From Ideonella benzenivorans (GTDB lineage: Bacteria; Pseudomonadota; Gammaproteobacteria; Burkholderiales; Burkholderiaceae_C): a DNA stretch of 64,000 bases. Numbering within the stretch: position 1 is the first letter of the stretch; each line of letters begins with the position of its first letter. The notes beneath the pieces were generated by a model. It did not search any database. It was not told the origin of the DNA and saw only the letters and a program-made list of their open reading frames with translations. The stretch is from contig NZ_JAGWCB010000007.1 of NCBI RefSeq assembly GCF_020387415.1, forward strand, positions 1 through 64,000, given 5' to 3'. The position numbers and the translations under genes are program-made. This document shows, one piece after another, positions 59,889-64,000 of the stretch.

Positions 59889-61514
59889 ATGAAACTTCAC
59901 AACACCCAAGTGGTCATCGTGGGCGGTGGCCCCAACGGCATTGCAGCGGCTCACCACATGGGCCTGTACGGGCTGGACTGCGTGGTGCTGGAGACGGCCA
60001 CCGACATCCTGCCGTACCCACGCGCCGTTGGCATGGACGACGAGGCCCTGCGCGTGCTGCAGACCGTCGGTGTGGCCGAGGATGCCCACCAGGACATGAT
60101 CAGCCACGTGCCGCTGCGCTACTACAACGCCCGCGGGACCTGCTTTGCCGAAGTGAAGCCCACCAGCGTGGACAACGGCTGGCCCATGCGCAACCTGTTC
60201 ATGCAGCAGCTGCTGGAGGCCACGATGCGCGAGCATCTGGTCCGCCGGCCCAGCGTGGACCTGCGCCTGGGCCACGAGATGACCGAACTCCAGCAGGACG
60301 AGGCCGGCGTCACCCTGACGGTCAAGCAGCCCGACGGCGAGCTCTATGCGCTGCGGGCCCAGGTCGTGGTGGGCGCCGACGGCGGGCGCTCCAGCGTGCG
60401 CAAGCTGCTGGGCCTGGAGCTGGTGGGCCTGACCCACCCGCGCAAGTGGGTCGTGGTCGATGCGGTGAACGATGAGCTCGACGCCCCCTACACCGCCCTG
60501 CATGCCAACCCGCAGCGGCCCTTCGTCTGCATCCAGCTGCCCTACCGCCAGCGGCGCTGGGAGTTCATGCTGATGGAGGACGAGGATGAGGACACGATGT
60601 GCGAGGAGGGCAACATCCGGCGCCTGATCCGGGCCCACATCGGCGATGCGGTCGACCGGCTGGAGATCATCCGCATCCGCGCCTACACCCACAACTCGCG
60701 CGTGGCCCAGCGCTTCGTCAAGGGGCGGGTGGCGCTGATCGGCGACGCGGCCCACATCACCCCGCCCTGGGCCGGCCAGGGCCTGAACTCCGGCCTGCGC
60801 GACGTGGGCAACCTGTGCTGGAAGGTGGCGATGGTGGTGCTGGGTCGGGCCGACGCCGCCATTCTGCAGACTTATGACACCGAACGCCGTGGCCATGCCA
60901 CCGACCTGATCACCCTGGCCGACAACATGGGGGCCGTTCTGGGCATGACCAACCCGCTGGTCGCCGGTGTGCGGGACTGGCTGTTCCAGGCCGTGGACAC
61001 GGTCGACAGCCTGCGCGAGCACCTGCTGGAATTCCGCTTCAAGCCGCGCGCCATCCTGACCCAGGGGCTGGTCCACCATGAGCGCCCGCTGGACGTGCGC
61101 GAAGAGGACCAGGTCGGGCAGCTGTTCATTCAGCCCTGGGTCGAGGATGCCCAAGGCCAGCGTCAACGGCTGGACGATGTGCTGGGCCCCTGGTACGCGG
61201 TGATTGGCTTTCGCACCAACCCCATCGCCCATCTCGGCGAGGAGGCGCAGGCCACCTGGCGGGCCCTGGACACCCGCTTCATCCAGGTCAACCGCTCCCG
61301 CAGCGGGTACGGGCGCCACCAGCCGCTGCAGACCGAAGGGGTGGTGTGCGTGGAGGATGTCGACAACCGCCTGGAGCAATGGTTCGGGCAGGTGCGTGAC
61401 ACGGTGGTGGTGGTTCGCCCCGACCGCTTCATCGCGGCCATCACCACGCCCGAGCGGCTGGCGTCGACGCTGGCCAAGCTCAAGCGCCAGTTTGAGGCGG
61501 GGCGCGGGCACTGA
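59889..61514 (+). CDS. FAD-dependent aromatic monooxygenase, MhpA-like (copy B)
   Basis: A 541-residue class A flavoprotein hydroxylase paralogous to 42911-44584. FAD motif VIVGGGPNGIAAAHHMG, DG motif VGADGGRSSVRK and GD motif LIGDAAHITPPWAGQGLNSG are intact, with a thioredoxin-like C-terminal domain. Differences in the substrate region (about 180-260) suggest a related but distinct phenolic substrate. AGGAG precedes ATG. It is followed by a flavin reductase-like gene, although class A enzymes reduce their own FAD. Confidence 0.9.
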   Translation: MKLHNTQVVIVGGGPNGIAAAHHMGLYGLDCVVLETATDILPYPRAVGMDDEALRVLQTVGVAEDAHQDMISHVPLRYYNARGTCFAEVKPTSVDNGWPMRNLFMQQLLEATMREHLVRRPSVDLRLGHEMTELQQDEAGVTLTVKQPDGELYALRAQVVVGADGGRSSVRKLLGLELVGLTHPRKWVVVDAVNDELDAPYTALHANPQRPFVCIQLPYRQRRWEFMLMEDEDEDTMCEEGNIRRLIRAHIGDAVDRLEIIRIRAYTHNSRVAQRFVKGRVALIGDAAHITPPWAGQGLNSGLRDVGNLCWKVAMVVLGRADAAILQTYDTERRGHATDLITLADNMGAVLGMTNPLVAGVRDWLFQAVDTVDSLREHLLEFRFKPRAILTQGLVHHERPLDVREEDQVGQLFIQPWVEDAQGQRQRLDDVLGPWYAVIGFRTNPIAHLGEEAQATWRALDTRFIQVNRSRSGYGRHQPLQTEGVVCVEDVDNRLEQWFGQVRDTVVVVRPDRFIAAITTPERLASTLAKLKRQFEAGRGH

Positions 61515-61650
61515 GCCGGGCCAGGTTCCGGGGCGACCGGGCGGCGGGATGCCCTCACCCGCTTGCTAGGATCGCTGCAAGGGGGGCCGTGGAGGACCTT
61601 CACGCCATGGCCACCCGGCCGGCAGCCCCCGGAACCTGCAAGGAACTGGA

Positions 61651-62286
61651 ATGGACATCGATTTTTCGGGGCTGACGGCCTACCAGCGCTACAAGCTGAT
61701 GGCCAGCTTGATCGTCCCGCGCCCGATCGCCTGGGTCACCACGCTGGGGCCGCAAGGCGTGGTCAATGCCGCGCCGTTCTCGATGTTCAACATGATCGGT
61801 GAGGACCCGCCGATCCTGATGCTGTCGGTCAACCGCCTGCAGGACGGTCGGCTGAAGGACACGGCGGCGAACATCCTGGCCCACGGCGAGTTCGTGGTGC
61901 ACCTGTGTGACGAGCCCCTGGCCGAGCAGATGCACGCCTGCGGCGAGAGCCTGGCGCCGGAGGTGAGCGAGCTGGAGCGCTTCGGGCTGGCGACCGCGCC
62001 GTCCCAGTCGGTGCGGCCGCCACGCATCGCGCTGGCGCCGGTGGCCTTCGAATGCACCCTGCACGAGACGATGGAGACCGACAGCCGCTACGTGTTCATC
62101 GGCCGGGTGCGCTGGCTGCATGTGCGTGACGGGCTGGTGGACACCGACACCTGGCGGGTGCGGCTGCAGGATTACCACCCGGTGGGGCGGTTCGGCGCCA
62201 GCTTCTACGTCAAGACGAACGAGCGTTTCGTGATCGGCGCGCCGGGGGACACGGCGCCCACCCGCACCGCCATTGACGAACTGTGA
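61651..62286 (+). CDS. Flavin reductase-like FMN-binding protein
   Basis: A 211-residue protein of the flavin-reductase-like/DIM6-NTAB family. RPIAWVTTLGPQGVVNAAPFSMFNMIGEDPPILM near the start is the FMN-binding signature, and the C-terminal half has YVFIGRVRWLHV. The family includes flavin reductases and FMN-dependent oxidoreductases. With two class A monooxygenases nearby that do not need it, it may reduce a ring-derived intermediate rather than supply flavin. Separated from the monooxygenase by 136 bp; AAGGAA before ATG. Confidence 0.85.
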   Translation: MDIDFSGLTAYQRYKLMASLIVPRPIAWVTTLGPQGVVNAAPFSMFNMIGEDPPILMLSVNRLQDGRLKDTAANILAHGEFVVHLCDEPLAEQMHACGESLAPEVSELERFGLATAPSQSVRPPRIALAPVAFECTLHETMETDSRYVFIGRVRWLHVRDGLVDTDTWRVRLQDYHPVGRFGASFYVKTNERFVIGAPGDTAPTRTAIDEL

Positions 62287-62445
62287 GCCTGGCCCGGCCC
62301 ACGGGCGGAATTAGAAGGCGCACTTCTTGCTTACAATTTTCATCAGCCAGGCTGCTTGCCCCAAATGGGTGAGAACCGCTGGGCCAGAAGTCCTCAATCG
62401 GAGCGCGGAGGAGACAGATTCCGTTTTGTTCGATTCGAGGTTGTC

Positions 62446-62835
62446 ATGCCATTGCTGAAGTTCAACATCATCCGCGGCCGTTCCCGTCAAGAGATCGACA
62501 CGCTCCTGGACGCCGCCCACGAGGCCATGCTCGAGGCCTTCAAGGTGCCCGAACGCGACCGCTACCAGATCGTGCTGGAGCACGACGCCCACATGCTGCG
62601 CGCCCTGGACACGGGCCTGGGCATCCCCCGCAGCGAGAAATTCGTGCTGCTGGAAGTGGTCTCCCGCCCCCGTTCCAAGGAAGCCAAGCAGGCCTTCTAC
62701 AAGCTGATGGCGCAGACGCTGGAAAGCCGCTGTGGCATTTCGCCCAACGACCTGATGGTCAGTTTCGTGATCAACAGCGATGAGGACTGGTCCTTCGGCG
62801 GTGGCCGGGCCCAGTTCCTGACCGGCGAGCTCTGA
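62446..62835 (+). CDS. Tautomerase-superfamily protein
   Basis: A 129-residue protein that begins MPLLKFNIIRGRS; after Met removal Pro would be the N-terminal catalytic base. At twice the 4-oxalocrotonate tautomerase length it resembles the fused-subunit cis-CaaD/MSAD-like group, with two beta-alpha-beta halves (RDRYQIVLEHDAHML and CGISPNDLMVSFVINSDEDWSFG). It would tautomerise an unsaturated keto acid from ring cleavage. It lies 159 bp after the flavin reductase-like gene, so it may have its own promoter. Confidence 0.87.
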   Translation: MPLLKFNIIRGRSRQEIDTLLDAAHEAMLEAFKVPERDRYQIVLEHDAHMLRALDTGLGIPRSEKFVLLEVVSRPRSKEAKQAFYKLMAQTLESRCGISPNDLMVSFVINSDEDWSFGGGRAQFLTGEL

Positions 62836-63113
62836 AGCCCGCTTGACCACTGCCGCGGCTGTCATGCGACGGCCCTAAGCGGCAGTTGGCCCAACGGCGT
62901 TGACCTGACGCAAATCGCGCTGTGCGGTGCCTCTCGCAGAGGCTTGCAACAGCGCCGGGTTGATGCCGTTTCATCCCCCATCGGGATCGGGGCGCTCCCG
63001 CCACACTGGGAGGCTGCGACACACGTGCTGCCCATGTTTTCTCGCATCTGACCGCGGGACGCTTCGTGGGCGCCGCCGAGGTGTCGTGCCTGGAACCCAA
63101 TGGGGAGTGCTTG

Positions 63114-64000
63114 ATGATCGACAGACTGTCATTCCGACAAAAGATATTCGTGCTGGTGGGCGCCGCGGTGGTGGCGGTGTTTGCGCTGGCGGTTCAATCG
63201 CTGATCCAGGTCTCGCGCCTGACCGAGGCGGCGCACCGGGGCAAGCTGGTGTCGGCGGTGGAATCCGCCTATGGGCTGGCCGAGGGGTTCCGACAGCAGG
63301 TGCTGGCCGGCAAGATGACCGAGGCCCAGGCCCAGGCGGCCGCCAAGGAAGCCCTGCGCCAAGTCCGCTACGGCGATGGGATGAAGGAGTACATCTTCAT
63401 CTGGAGCACCGAGGGGCGCAGCGTGATGCACGCCGTGAACCCGTCCTGGGAGGGCCAGGTCAAGCTGGGCCAGATCAAGGACGCCCGTGGCGGCGACGTG
63501 ATCCAGCTGATGATCGATGCGATGGCGGCCAGCCGGACCGGGCGGGCCGAGCTGGACACCGATTTCGTGCGCCCGGGTGAAACCCAGGCCGTGCCCAAGA
63601 AGCTCTACCTGATGAAGGTGGAGGGCTGGAACTGGCTGGTGGGCTCAGGGGTGTACACGGACGACGTGCAGGCGGCCGTGCTGGGCGAGCAGCTGCGCAC
63701 CGGCGCCAAGGTCACGGTGGTGCTGGTGCTGCTGGTGCTCCTGGGCGGGATGATCAGCCGCGGCGTGCTGCGGCAGATCGGTGGAGACCCGGCCGAGGCG
63801 TCGCGGGTGATGGATGAGGTGGCGCACGGCAATCTGGCCGTGCAGCTGCCCCAGACGGCGCCGGGCAGCATGCTGGGCCGCCTGGTGTCCATGGTCACCG
63901 CCCTGCGGGGCACCGTGACCCAGGTGCGCCAGTCGGTGGACAGCATCTCGGTGGCCGCGCGGGAGATCGCCACCGGCAACACCGACCTGAGTGCGCGCAC
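63114..64000 (+). CDS. Methyl-accepting chemotaxis protein, cut by window end
   Basis: The first 295 residues of a third chemoreceptor. It has a transmembrane helix (about 10-30), then a periplasmic single-Cache-type ligand domain (35-185, with YGDGMKEYIFIWSTEGRSVMH and GWNWLVGSGVYTDDV). A second transmembrane helix (about 198-218), a HAMP-like linker and the start of the signalling domain follow (ISVAAREIATGNTDLSAR). GGGGAG precedes ATG 63114. Cache domains of this type bind small organic acids; its place after the catabolic genes suggests a link to the pathway substrate. Confidence 0.9.
   Translation, partial: MIDRLSFRQKIFVLVGAAVVAVFALAVQSLIQVSRLTEAAHRGKLVSAVESAYGLAEGFRQQVLAGKMTEAQAQAAAKEALRQVRYGDGMKEYIFIWSTEGRSVMHAVNPSWEGQVKLGQIKDARGGDVIQLMIDAMAASRTGRAELDTDFVRPGETQAVPKKLYLMKVEGWNWLVGSGVYTDDVQAAVLGEQLRTGAKVTVVLVLLVLLGGMISRGVLRQIGGDPAEASRVMDEVAHGNLAVQLPQTAPGSMLGRLVSMVTALRGTVTQVRQSVDSISVAAREIATGNTDLSAR

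Overview
The window is chromosomal DNA from a GC-rich Gram-negative bacterium, most likely a betaproteobacterium of the order Burkholderiales (an inference). The reasons are strong codon bias to G/C at third positions, a betaproteobacterial-type porin, a LivKHMGF-type uptake system, three methyl-accepting chemotaxis proteins and many IclR/AraC/MarR/Lrp regulators. No rRNA, tRNA or CRISPR array was seen.

Bases 1-2700 differ from the rest: lower GC and the architecture of a small integron. Three cassette genes on the minus strand (a truncated membrane protein, a PIN-domain protein, an 84-residue membrane protein) are separated by two complete attC sites (531-656 and 1799-1858). A third cassette boundary lies at 2121-2127, and a decayed, divergently oriented fragment that reads like an integron integrase lies at 2521-2580. 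The plus strand enters the window in the tail of another protein (1-81), possibly a transposase that disrupted the outermost cassette.

Bases 2700-30200 are mostly housekeeping and signalling genes: a PAP2 phosphatase, a LysE exporter with an Lrp regulator, a PAS-GGDEF diguanylate cyclase, an M1 peptidase with a coupled membrane protein, two chemoreceptors, a stand-alone 2-oxoglutarate-dehydrogenase-E1-like protein, DctA plus an MFS transporter, a TSUP transporter, a BON lipoprotein, a two-component cluster with several very small proteins, nicotinate phosphoribosyltransferase, a CHAP-domain protein and a UvrD-family helicase.

Bases 30400-62800 form a large catabolic region. It opens with a class III aminotransferase, an AraC regulator, an outer-membrane barrel and an APC permease. 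Next is an IclR-controlled operon (37151-47533) encoding a ThDP enzyme, an atypical SDR, an Asp-box propeller, a VOC protein, an AA_synth/DUF1185 protein, an alpha/beta hydrolase, a NIPSNAP protein, an MhpA-like FAD monooxygenase and two aldehyde dehydrogenases. A second IclR gene faces an operon (48679-57595) for an ABC transporter, a GMC oxidoreductase, a third aldehyde dehydrogenase and a porin; its promoter region has a near-perfect sigma-54 site and three 15-bp palindromes. After a MarR gene and a strong terminator, a third operon (58351-62286) repeats the propeller-VOC-monooxygenase trio and adds a flavin reductase, followed by a tautomerase.

Read together, this looks like an uptake and ring-cleavage pathway for an unidentified aromatic or heteroaromatic compound: hydroxylation by MhpA-like enzymes, possible extradiol cleavage by the single-module VOC proteins, hydrolysis, and oxidation of (semi)aldehydes. 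The duplicated propeller-VOC-monooxygenase module is the best candidate for an undescribed system here. The window ends inside a third chemoreceptor gene.
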